Below are positions 1 to 6,157 of a DNA stretch of 18,134 nt, piece by piece; position 1 is the first letter of the stretch, and each line of letters opens with the position of its first letter. The notes beneath the pieces are model-generated. The model searched no databases and had not been told where the DNA came from. It was given only the letters and a program-made list of their open reading frames with translations. A program made the position numbers and the translations under genes. Origin of the DNA: Acidobacteriota bacterium (GTDB lineage: Bacteria > Acidobacteriota > Terriglobia > Terriglobales > Acidobacteriaceae); contig JAEKKE010000124.1 in the NCBI GenBank assembly GCA_019510535.1, positions 1 through 18,134 on the forward strand. The letters run 5' to 3'.

Positions 1-2
1 AT

Positions 3-419
3 CCCATCACCCGAAAATATGAAGTCGTGCACAGTTACGGCTGGTATCTGCGGCAGTTTGTACGCGAGGCCAAGGCCAAAGGTGCGATCCCGATCATCTG
101 TTCTCCGATCCCACGCAAGATCTGGGATGAGACCACCGGGAAGATCCACCGCGATCAGTACGGCACATGGGCGCACGAAGTCGCCGAGCAGGAGCACGTC
201 GCCTTCCTTGACCTGAATGAGGCCATCGCCCGTGCGTACGACGCGATGTCGCACGAAGCGGTCGAAAAACTCTTCGCCGACCCCCATACCCACACCTCGC
301 TCGAAGGAGCGCAGCTCAATGCCCGCACCGTCGTCTCCACGCTACGCGCTCTGAATCCCGATCCAGTGCGCACATGGCTGTCCAAAGAGGGCGACCGCGT
401 TCCAACCTATCTCCCTTAG
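3..419 (+). CDS. Rhamnogalacturonan acetylesterase-like SGNH/GDSL hydrolase, C-terminal fragment (5' end outside the window)
   Basis: The reading frame is open from the first bases, so the gene begins upstream and only about 138 C-terminal residues are visible. The pattern YGWYLRQFVREAKAKGAIPI followed by the DPHTHTSLEGAQLNA block matches the last conserved block of rhamnogalacturonan acetylesterases. These SGNH esterases remove acetyl groups from the pectin rhamnogalacturonan I backbone, usually outside the cytoplasm. The second histidine of HTHTS should be the catalytic His. In the family as I remember it, the catalytic Asp lies three residues before that His (DHTH); here that position is Pro and the nearest Asp is four residues before. 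The N-terminal GDS motif cannot be seen. A related SGNH lipase or esterase is the main alternative. Confidence 0.75.
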   Translation, partial: PITRKYEVVHSYGWYLRQFVREAKAKGAIPIICSPIPRKIWDETTGKIHRDQYGTWAHEVAEQEHVAFLDLNEAIARAYDAMSHEAVEKLFADPHTHTSLEGAQLNARTVVSTLRALNPDPVRTWLSKEGDRVPTYLP

Positions 420-455
420 GTGGATCGAACTACGGAGTGAAAGCACGATCTTCGT

Positions 456-494
456 TGCCCCATTCTTCGCGGTTTCATCACGAAGGGTGGGGTA
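456..494. repeat. Dispersed hairpin repeat, copy A
   Basis: The arms TGCCCCATTCTTCG and CGAAGGGTGGGGTA pair over 14 bp, including three G-T wobbles, around an 11-nt loop. The right flank reads TATTCGAGCG. Related hairpins, with a similar right flank in most copies, occur near 4311, 11827 and 14558. This is a REP-like intergenic element downstream of the esterase gene. It has no T tract, so it is not a classical terminator. Confidence 0.6.
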
Positions 495-600
495 TTCGAG
501 CGTCGGGGTCCCCCGCAGGGATCTGCTTTTCTGCCTAAACGGCAATGGCGCTACGTCCGATCGCTCCCGTGGTCAAAGCAAATCGCGTTTAATAGAAAGC

Positions 601-846
601 GTGGGACGAAATCTCTTCATTCTTGCCGGCACGCTCTTATTGTTCTCTCTGATCTCCTGCGGTCTGGCCTATACGAACATCGCTCGTGAGCCCGGCTCGC
701 CCGGCGACGTCTCGCTGTGGCGCACCATGGGCCTCATCCTGCTTGTGATCTCGCTCATCGTTGCTCTCAGCGGCGTGCTTTCTACCCTGTTCGAGCAGGC
801 TGAGCGCCGCGCTGAGGATCAGCGCCGCAATCGCCGTAACTCGTAG
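601..846 (+). CDS. Small hypothetical membrane protein with two transmembrane helices
   Basis: The 81-residue product has two hydrophobic segments at about residues 5-24 and 43-64. Between them is a short polar loop with a Gly-Pro-Ser turn, and the tail is charged and Arg-rich (EQAERRAEDQRRNRR), likely cytoplasmic. I chose the GTG at 601, preceded by a weak purine stretch (AGAAAG). The frame stays open upstream to an ATG at 487, but that ATG lies inside the right arm of hairpin copy A and would add 38 polar residues unlike a protein start. I do not recognise the family. It may sit in the same transcription direction as the queuosine genes, but a repeat-filled gap of about 165 bp separates them. 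Confidence 0.5.
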   Translation: MGRNLFILAGTLLLFSLISCGLAYTNIAREPGSPGDVSLWRTMGLILLVISLIVALSGVLSTLFEQAERRAEDQRRNRRNS

Positions 847-882
847 AAAAGGCAGGGCATTGGGGCGCTCTGGGCGGCGTTT

Positions 883-914
883 TTATTCAATGATTCGATC
901 CTTCAATTCTTCAA
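883..914. repeat. Degenerate 8-bp tandem repeat (TNNTTCAA, four units)
   Basis: Four consecutive octamers read TTATTCAA, TGATTCGA, TCCTTCAA and TTCTTCAA. The same TTATTCAA unit occurs twice in tandem at 6142-6157. The array ends 18 bp before the 7-bp array that follows. Function unknown; it lies in the leader or promoter region of queD. Confidence 0.55.
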
Positions 915-931
915 TTTGCTGTTGCTGTCGA

Positions 932-973
932 GCAATCAGCAACCAGGAACGAGCAATCGGCAACTAGCTAGTA
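932..973. repeat. Degenerate 7-bp tandem repeat (consensus GCAACTA, six units), copy 1
   Basis: Six heptamers in register: GCAATCA, GCAACCA, GGAACGA, GCAATCG, GCAACTA, GCTAGTA. A 28-base core (939-966) matches the array at 2122-2149 at about 23 of 28 positions, so the two arrays are related and not chance low complexity. The array ends about 40 bp upstream of queD. Confidence 0.65.
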
Positions 974-1012
974 AACTGAGTACTGAAGCATTTTCAGAAA
1001 GCAGACCGCGTC

Positions 1013-1390
1013 ATGTTTGAAATCACCGTAGAGGCGACCTTCTCCTCAGGCCACTACCTCCGCAACTACCACGGCAAGTGCGAGAACCCGCACGGGCACA
1101 ACTACCGTGTGTTGGTCACCTTGCAGGGCAAGGAACTGGACGACAGCGGTCTGCTGCTCGATTTCAAACTGTTGAAGCAGGTCATGCGTCCCGTGGTCAA
1201 CTACCTCGACCACCAGATGATCAACGATCTCAAGCCCTTCGACCAGGTCAATCCCTCGGCTGAAAATCTGGCTCGCTACTTCTACCAGGAGACCAGCAAG
1301 CAGATGCTGGAGATGACCAATGGCCGCGTCTCGGTGAAGGACTGCGTCATGTACGAGACCGACACCTCCATGGCCCGCTACTTCGAGTAA
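1013..1390 (+). CDS. queD: 6-carboxy-5,6,7,8-tetrahydropterin synthase QueD
   Basis: QueD converts 7,8-dihydroneopterin triphosphate to 6-carboxytetrahydropterin, the second step toward preQ0 and queuosine, in the cytoplasm. The 125-residue product has the PTPS/QueD fold landmarks: zinc-ligand histidines H14 (SSGH) and H27/H29 (NPHGHNY), the catalytic cysteine C23, the D66-H67 pair (LDHQMIND) and the substrate-binding glutamate E115 (YETDTS). Length is normal for QueD. The ATG at 1013 gives the expected MFEITVEATFSSGH start, although the ribosome site is weak. queE follows after 4 bp, so the two are probably co-transcribed. No preQ1 riboswitch was found upstream. Closely related eukaryotic-type PTPS is unlikely given the queE/queC context. 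Confidence 0.93.
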   Translation: MFEITVEATFSSGHYLRNYHGKCENPHGHNYRVLVTLQGKELDDSGLLLDFKLLKQVMRPVVNYLDHQMINDLKPFDQVNPSAENLARYFYQETSKQMLEMTNGRVSVKDCVMYETDTSMARYFE

Positions 1391-1394
1391 ACCC

Positions 1395-2078
1395 GTGCAC
1401 CTTATCGAACTCTACAAATCGGTACAGGGCGAGTCGTCTTTCGCCGGCATGCCGTGTATCTTCGTTCGGCTGGCAGGCTGCAACCTGCGCTGCTCGTGGT
1501 GTGACTCCGAGTACACCTTTGCCGGTGGCAAGCCCTACACGCTCGAACAGATTGAAGAGGAACTCGCCGCTCTCTTTCCCTGCACCCTGGTGGAGTTCAC
1601 CGGTGGCGAGCCCATGCTGCAGGCGCGCGAGCTACTTTCCCTGATGGATCGCCTCCTGGCAAAAGGCTTCACCATCATGATGGAGACCAGCGGCGAGCGC
1701 CCCCTGGCTGACGTTCCCCGAGCTGTCCATAAGATCGTGGACGTAAAGTGCCCCGGCGCCGGTTCAGCGGCCAACAGCTTCCACATGCCTAATCTCGACG
1801 TGCTCACCGGAAACGACGAGGTGAAGTTCGTCATCAGCGACCGGGCCGACTATGAGTTCGCCCGTGACTTCATGCGGGAACACGCGATCGCGGCAAGGTG
1901 CGGCCACGTCCTGCTGTCCCCGGCATTCCAGAAGACGCCCTCCCCACTGCGGACCGTCGACAACGCAACCCTGGATCCCCGCCTCCTCGTGGAGTGGATG
2001 CTCGCCGACGGCCTGCCCGCCCGCCTCAGCCTCCAGATCCACAAATTTATCTGGGAACCCCAGAAAAAAGGCGTCTAA
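1395..2078 (+). CDS. queE: 7-carboxy-7-deazaguanine synthase QueE (radical SAM)
   Basis: QueE is a radical SAM enzyme that contracts 6-carboxytetrahydropterin to 7-carboxy-7-deazaguanine. The 227-residue protein begins with the typical HLIELYKSVQGESSFAG opening. It has the CX3CX2C iron-sulfur motif at C29, C33 and C36 (GCNLRCSWCDSEYTF) and the TGGEP SAM-binding motif near residue 75. The start is a GTG at 1395, 4 bp after queD, which suggests translational coupling. The product feeds QueC, encoded 350 bp downstream. The sequence looks intact through the IHKFIWEP C-terminus typical of QueE. Confidence 0.93.
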   Translation: MHLIELYKSVQGESSFAGMPCIFVRLAGCNLRCSWCDSEYTFAGGKPYTLEQIEEELAALFPCTLVEFTGGEPMLQARELLSLMDRLLAKGFTIMMETSGERPLADVPRAVHKIVDVKCPGAGSAANSFHMPNLDVLTGNDEVKFVISDRADYEFARDFMREHAIAARCGHVLLSPAFQKTPSPLRTVDNATLDPRLLVEWMLADGLPARLSLQIHKFIWEPQKKGV

Positions 2079-2114
2079 GGGTCAGGCCCAGCCAAATCCT
2101 GCGGTGCCCTTTCA

Positions 2115-2156
2115 CCAACCGGCAACCAGGAACTAGCATCTAGCAACTAGGAACTG
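2115..2156. repeat. Degenerate 7-bp tandem repeat (consensus GCAACTA, six units), copy 2
   Basis: Heptamers in register: CCAACCG, GCAACCA, GGAACTA, GCATCTA, GCAACTA, GGAACTG. This is the second array of the 932-973 family. It lies between queE and the DUF2007 gene, just upstream of that gene's ribosome site. The pattern resembles the short tandemly repeated elements known from cyanobacterial intergenic regions. No promoter or terminator is evident within it. Confidence 0.65.
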
Positions 2157-2178
2157 CTTTTCCGGAAGGGACCCCGTA

Positions 2179-2448
2179 ATGAGCTCGACCAGCAAGAACC
2201 CTGACGATCTGGTGACTGTCGCCCGTTTTTCCAATCCTGCCGAGGCTGATCTGGCCAGCAGTATTCTCGAGTCGGCTGGCATCGAATTCTTTCTCTCCGG
2301 CGATGAGGCCAGTCATGTGATTCCTGCGGGAGTCGGATCGCGCCTTGAGGTGCGTCGTGCCGATGAAGAGACGGCTCTGGAACTCCTGAACAATCCACCC
2401 GCACCCGCAGAAGGAGCGCCGCTCGCAGACGATGGCAACGACCTCTAA
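2179..2448 (+). CDS. DUF2007-like small protein (putative signal-transducing protein)
   Basis: The 89-residue acidic cytoplasmic protein has the DUF2007 pattern: VTVARFSNPAEADLASSILESAGIEFF followed by a small strand-helix unit (SRLEVRRADEETALELL). Such domains are annotated only as putative signal-transducing proteins, with no proven reaction. The ATG at 2179 has a good ribosome site, GGAAGGGA, at 2163-2170. The 3' end overlaps the start of queC (ATG at 2432) by 17 bp, so the two are probably translationally coupled and one operon. Whether it has any part in deazaguanine synthesis is unknown. Family assignment rests on pattern memory. Confidence 0.7.
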   Translation: MSSTSKNPDDLVTVARFSNPAEADLASSILESAGIEFFLSGDEASHVIPAGVGSRLEVRRADEETALELLNNPPAPAEGAPLADDGNDL

Positions 2449-2929
2449 CCGGCCCCGCGCCGTAGTCTCGCTCTCCGGTGGCATGGACTCTGTCGTCTGT
2501 GCTGCGCTTGCCACACGTGATTTCGACGCCTACGCCGTTCACTTCTCCTATGGGCAGCGGACCGCGCATTTTCTCTCCGCTGCCGTCTCCTGGGCCGAGG
2601 TACTGGGCGCGAAGACGGTTTTCATCGGAGCCGTCGAGCAGGACTCATCCGGCTACCCTGACTGCCGCCCGGCGTACTATCAGGCCTTCAATCAGCTCAT
2701 TCAGGCTGGAACCAAAGAGGGCGATATTCGCATCCTGACGCCTCTGATTCACCTGAAAAAGTCCGAGATCGTCCGGCTGGGAGTTGAACTCGGTGCTCCG
2801 TTCCATGTAAGTTGGTCATGCTATTCCGGGCAGGACGCCGCCTGTGGAACCTGTGAAAGCTGCGTCCTACGGTTAAGGGCGTTCCGCGAGGCAGGAGCGG
2901 CCGATCCCGTACCCTACGCGGCGCGCTGA
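2432..2929 (+). CDS. queC: 7-cyano-7-deazaguanine synthase QueC with a large internal deletion
   Basis: QueC uses ATP and ammonia to turn 7-carboxy-7-deazaguanine into preQ0. The PP-loop SLSGGMDS (residues 13-20), YGQR (40-43), DSSGYPDCR (71-79) and all four C-terminal zinc cysteines (C130, C138, C141, C144) are present. The product is only 165 residues, against about 220-230 for the family. YGQRT (ending at 44) runs straight into AHFLSAAVSWAEVLGA, whereas normal QueC has about 60-70 residues between these blocks, including the VPxRN motif. The missing part maps to about nucleotide 2563-2568 and leaves the frame intact. The protein is probably inactive, or the sequence has an assembly error. 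A natural short variant is less likely, because the residues on each side match full-length QueC. Confidence 0.85.
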   Translation: MATTSNRPRAVVSLSGGMDSVVCAALATRDFDAYAVHFSYGQRTAHFLSAAVSWAEVLGAKTVFIGAVEQDSSGYPDCRPAYYQAFNQLIQAGTKEGDIRILTPLIHLKKSEIVRLGVELGAPFHVSWSCYSGQDAACGTCESCVLRLRAFREAGAADPVPYAAR

Positions 2930-3035
2930 ACCTAGGCTTGCCGCAGACAACGAACGCCAGATTTCAGGGTTTAACATTTCAAGCAGACACGGCGCCTGCT
3001 CAGCTAGCGCGCCCCAGGAGAAGAAGAAAATCACC

Positions 3036-4214
3036 ATGATCACCTTCCGTAACTCGATGGGCGTGGCCTTCGTCGCGCTCGCGCTCTCCGCCCCGGTCGC
3101 CATTGTGGCGCAGCAGGCCCCGGCCAGCATCCACGGCCACGTTCAGAATCCCGCCGGCCAGGCCATGACATCCGGCTCCGTCAAGCTGACAAAGGACCGC
3201 AGCGCTGATGAGAAGAGCCGCAAGTACGCCTACACCTTCCCGATTGACGGCACCGGTAACTACAAGGGAAGCGATGTCGCTCCCGATACCTACGTCGCTA
3301 TCTACTTCTCCGCCGACGGTCGCAGCATCGACTTCCTCGACAATGTCACCCTCACCTCTGGTCAGGACAAAGTCGTCGACATCGATATGACCCGTAAGGA
3401 ATTTACGGACAAGATGACTCCGGAAGAGAAGAAGCAGCTCGAGGAGTTCAAGAAGCAGAATGCTGCTGCGACGGCCGCGAACGCCAAAGTCGCCAATCTG
3501 AACCAGTCCCTGAGCGCCGCCCGCGCCTCCATGTCCAGCAAAAACTACGACGAAGCCGCCAACACGATGAAGGCTGCTGTCGACGCCAAGCCCGACGAGC
3601 CGATTCTCTGGTTCGAGTACGGCAATGCTCTGCTTGGCCAGGCTGATACCGCTGCTGCGAACGACAAAAAGGCCGGTAAGCCCTCCGCCACCGATCCCGA
3701 CGTCCAGGCCAAGTACGCTGCGGCCGCCGATGCCTACAAGAAGGTCAAGGATCTGAACGCTACCGCCAAGAAGCCGAACCCCGAAATCGCGGGCGAGGCC
3801 TTGGGCAACCTGGGCGCAACTCTCGCCAAGTCAGGCAAGGTTGACGAAGCCAACGCCGCGTACGAAGACGCCGCCAAGACCAATCCGGCCAAGGCCAAGA
3901 CCTACTACTTCAACGCCGCAGCCACCTTCTACAACGGCCAGCAGCTCGAAGCAGCCGCTGCCGCCGCGGATAAGTCCATCGCTGCCGATCCTAACCAGGC
4001 CATGGCCTACTACATCAAGGGCCAAGCCCTGATTCCCAAGGCGACGGTCGATCCGAAGACCAACAAGATCACCGCTCCTCCGGGAACGGTCGAAGCCTAC
4101 CAGCAGTACCTGGAGCTTGACCCCAACGGCGCTCACGCCGAAGAGGTCAAGGGCATCCTCACCGGCATCGGTGCTGAGATCAAGTCCACCTACAAGGCCG
4201 GCAAGAAGAAGTAA
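3036..4214 (+). CDS. Secreted protein with N-terminal carboxypeptidase-regulatory-like domain and TPR repeats
   Basis: The 392-residue protein starts with a signal peptide (about residues 1-25, ending near VAIVAQQ). A beta-rich region follows (about 30-118, ASIHGHVQNPAGQAM...) resembling a carboxypeptidase-regulatory or Cna-B-like domain. Next is a charged helix (about 125-145), then tetratricopeptide-like helices (about 150-380) rich in Ala, Lys and Asp. The C-terminus is Lys-rich. It is probably periplasmic or outer-surface and acts through protein contacts; no catalytic motif is visible. The ATG at 3036 has an AGGAG ribosome site about 13 bp upstream. The gene has its own spacing on both sides, a strong terminator, and uniform codon choice suggesting high expression. 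No specific function can be assigned. Confidence 0.8.
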   Translation: MITFRNSMGVAFVALALSAPVAIVAQQAPASIHGHVQNPAGQAMTSGSVKLTKDRSADEKSRKYAYTFPIDGTGNYKGSDVAPDTYVAIYFSADGRSIDFLDNVTLTSGQDKVVDIDMTRKEFTDKMTPEEKKQLEEFKKQNAAATAANAKVANLNQSLSAARASMSSKNYDEAANTMKAAVDAKPDEPILWFEYGNALLGQADTAAANDKKAGKPSATDPDVQAKYAAAADAYKKVKDLNATAKKPNPEIAGEALGNLGATLAKSGKVDEANAAYEDAAKTNPAKAKTYYFNAAATFYNGQQLEAAAAAADKSIAADPNQAMAYYIKGQALIPKATVDPKTNKITAPPGTVEAYQQYLELDPNGAHAEEVKGILTGIGAEIKSTYKAGKKK

Positions 4215-4230
4215 GCCGCTTGTGATCTAC

Positions 4231-4266
4231 GCGAAGGCCCCACGCTCTGTGGGGCCTTCGCATTTT
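4231..4266 (+). terminator. Rho-independent terminator after the TPR protein gene
   Basis: A perfect 12-bp stem (CGAAGGCCCCAC, 5-nt loop, GTGGGGCCTTCG) at 4232-4260 is followed by CATTTT. It begins 17 bp after the stop codon and fits a strong intrinsic terminator for the upstream gene. Confidence 0.88.
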
Positions 4267-4310
4267 CCGCCACTCGAACTTTCTTACAAAAGATATTTCA
4301 ACTACCAGGG

Positions 4311-4340
4311 TGCCCCACCCTCACGGAGTTAGGGTGGGCA
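4311..4340. repeat. Dispersed hairpin repeat, copy B
   Basis: TGCCCCACCCT and AGGGTGGGCA pair around a 9-nt loop with one unpaired C. The preceding GGG plus TGCCCCA matches copies A and D. It lies between the terminator and moeA. Confidence 0.55.
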
Positions 4341-4371
4341 GGGAATACCCAGAAACTTTCGGGAGCCTATC

Positions 4372-5577
4372 TTGCTCACCTTCACACAAGCCCTCGACCT
4401 CGTCCTCGAACACGCGCGAAACCTCCCCGCACCGGCTGTCGAGTCCATCCCTCTGGAACAAGCCCTGGGCCGCACCCTGGCAGCTCCACTGCTCGCCGAT
4501 CGCGACCAGCCACCCTTCCACCGCTCTACCCGGGATGGCTACGCCGTTGATGCTGCAAGTTTCAGCCGCGACCGGCAGGCGAACGTGACCGGTTTCCTCC
4601 CTGCCGGAAGAGTCTGGCAGGGAAGTGCCATTTCCCCCGGAGAGACGGTCGAGATCATGACTGGCGCTCCTGTCCCCCCAGGCGCCGACGCAGTGGTAAT
4701 GCTCGAACACGTCGAGCGCTCCGGCGACCGGATCTCACTCTCATCAGACCGCATCCTCGGTTCTGGAGAGAATGTCGTTCCCGCAGGTTCTGAGGCCGTA
4801 GCAGGTCAGGCTATCCTGCCTGCAGGCGCCCGTCTTGGCTCCGCTGAGATAGGTCTTGCGGCCAGTGTCGGCGGCAGCCAACTCTGGGTATACGCACAAC
4901 CCTCGGTCGCTATCCTTGCTACTGGCGACGAGCTGGTGACGGTCGAGGAGACTCCGCTTCCGCACCAGATCCGCAATTCCAACACGCACACGCTCGCGGC
5001 GCTGGTTCGCGAGTCAAGCGGCATTCCATCGGCTTTGCCCATTGCTGCCGATACCCGTGAATCGCTTCGTGATCTCTTGCTTCAGGCTCGCTCCCACGAT
5101 CTGATCCTGCTCTCCGGCGGAGTATCTGTCGGAAAACATGACCTCGTCGAAGAAGTACTCGCCGAGCTTGGCGCCGAGTTCTACTTCACTGGCGCGGCAA
5201 TCCAGCCTGGCAAACCCGCTGTCTTCGGCCGTCTGCACAACGGCCCGTATTTCTTCGGCCACCCCGGCAATCCTGTCTCTACGCAGGTCACCTTCCTGCT
5301 CTTTGCCGCGCCCATGCTTCGAGCCCTCGGCGGACAGTCAAACCTGTCGACCCTCTTTGCGCAGGCGGCAGCCGCCGAGCCGATGAAGCACAAATCCGGC
5401 CTCACCCGCTTTTTACCGGCACATCTCGAATCGTCGCTGACACCCACGGTCCGCCTGGTGCCCTGGCAAGGCTCGGGTGATCTCGCGGCGAATGCCCGCG
5501 CCAACTGCTATGCCGTTCTTCCCTCAGACCGCGAGAGCATATCGGCAGGCGATCCGGTCACGCTCCTGCTACGCTAA
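4372..5577 (+). CDS. moeA: Molybdopterin molybdenumtransferase MoeA
   Basis: MoeA inserts molybdate into adenylylated molybdopterin in the last step of molybdenum cofactor synthesis. The 401-residue length is normal. Visible landmarks: PPFHRSTRDGYAVD (47-60), GAPVPPGADAVVMLEHVE (98-115), ATGDEL (183-188), LLSGGVSVGKHDL (246-258), IQPGKPAVFG (277-286) and FGHPGNPVS (295-303), in the usual order of N-terminal, MogA-like and C-terminal beta domains. The start is a TTG at 4372, supported by CGGGAG six bases upstream; no ATG fits the conserved N-terminus. moaC follows after 6 bp, so the two form a small operon. Confidence 0.93.
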   Translation: MLTFTQALDLVLEHARNLPAPAVESIPLEQALGRTLAAPLLADRDQPPFHRSTRDGYAVDAASFSRDRQANVTGFLPAGRVWQGSAISPGETVEIMTGAPVPPGADAVVMLEHVERSGDRISLSSDRILGSGENVVPAGSEAVAGQAILPAGARLGSAEIGLAASVGGSQLWVYAQPSVAILATGDELVTVEETPLPHQIRNSNTHTLAALVRESSGIPSALPIAADTRESLRDLLLQARSHDLILLSGGVSVGKHDLVEEVLAELGAEFYFTGAAIQPGKPAVFGRLHNGPYFFGHPGNPVSTQVTFLLFAAPMLRALGGQSNLSTLFAQAAAAEPMKHKSGLTRFLPAHLESSLTPTVRLVPWQGSGDLAANARANCYAVLPSDRESISAGDPVTLLLR

Positions 5578-5583
5578 ATCCCG

Positions 5584-6048
5584 ATGAGTAAACTCTCTCA
5601 CTACGACGACGCCGGCCAGGCACATATGGTGGATGTCTCCGACAAGTCTCAGACCCGCCGTGAAGCGGTCGCGGAGGCCTTCGTGGAGCTCTCCGCCCAA
5701 ACGCTCGAAGCTCTGCCGCAGAACCCCAAGGGCAATCCGCTCGAAGTAGCCCGCTTCGCTGGCATCCAGGCCGCCAAACAGACTTCAACTCTGATCCCGA
5801 TGTGTCATCCGCTGCCGCTCAGCTACGTCGACATTGCAACAGAGATTGAGCCGGAAGGCATCCGTGTCCGCGCAACAGCAGCGACCGTCGCCGGTACCGG
5901 TGTCGAGATGGAAGCCATGACTGCGGCATCCATCGCCGCTCTCACCATCTACGACATGACCAAAGCCCTCGACAAAGGCATCCGCATCCGCCACGTCCAG
6001 CTCATCGCCAAGTCCGGCGGCAAGAGCGGCAACTGGCGCCGCGAGTAA
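5584..6048 (+). CDS. moaC: Cyclic pyranopterin monophosphate synthase MoaC
   Basis: MoaC converts the MoaA product (3',8-cyclo-dihydro-GTP) to cyclic pyranopterin monophosphate, the first committed intermediate of molybdenum cofactor. The 154-residue protein has the family signature MCHPLPLSYVDI (C74, H75), the GTGVEMEA loop (105-111) with its acidic residues, DMTKALDKG (124-132) with the catalytic Asp and Lys, and the C-terminal KSGGKSG. The ATG at 5584 follows moeA by 6 bp. Length is slightly below the usual 158-161 but no motif is lost. Other Mo-cofactor genes must lie elsewhere. Confidence 0.95.
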   Translation: MSKLSHYDDAGQAHMVDVSDKSQTRREAVAEAFVELSAQTLEALPQNPKGNPLEVARFAGIQAAKQTSTLIPMCHPLPLSYVDIATEIEPEGIRVRATAATVAGTGVEMEAMTAASIAALTIYDMTKALDKGIRIRHVQLIAKSGGKSGNWRRE

Positions 6049-6064
6049 GAACACCATTCTTACT

Positions 6065-6094
6065 TGTCATCCTGAGCAGAGCGAAGGACCCGCG
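6065..6094. repeat. Dispersed GTCATCCTGAGC...GCGAAGGACC intergenic repeat
   Basis: The stretch matches a palindrome-like intergenic repeat I recall from many acidobacterial and other genomes. It lies between the convergent moaC and czcA ends, where no clear intrinsic terminator is seen. Only one copy is in this window, so repeat status rests on memory. Confidence 0.45.
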
Positions 6095-6141
6095 TCACAG
6101 GTGTGGCTCCATGCTTCCCGTCGCCACATGCATGGTGGGTA

Positions 6142-6157
6142 TTATTCAATTATTCAA
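6142..6157. repeat. Two tandem TTATTCAA octamers
   Basis: Two exact copies of TTATTCAA, the unit that also begins the array at 883. They directly abut the stop codon of czcA. Confidence 0.5.

Noticed and set aside
487..600. Longer start (ATG 487) for the small membrane protein
   Set aside because: The ATG lies inside the right arm of hairpin repeat A and would add a polar, repeat-derived N-terminus; GTG 601 directly precedes the first membrane helix.
967..1012. preQ1 riboswitch upstream of queD
   Set aside because: No stem-loop with an A-rich tail pairing back into the loop could be built; the ribosome site is not sequestered by any visible pairing.
932..2156. Heptamer arrays as a CRISPR
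   Set aside because: Units are 7 bp and contiguous with no spacers, and there are no cas genes.
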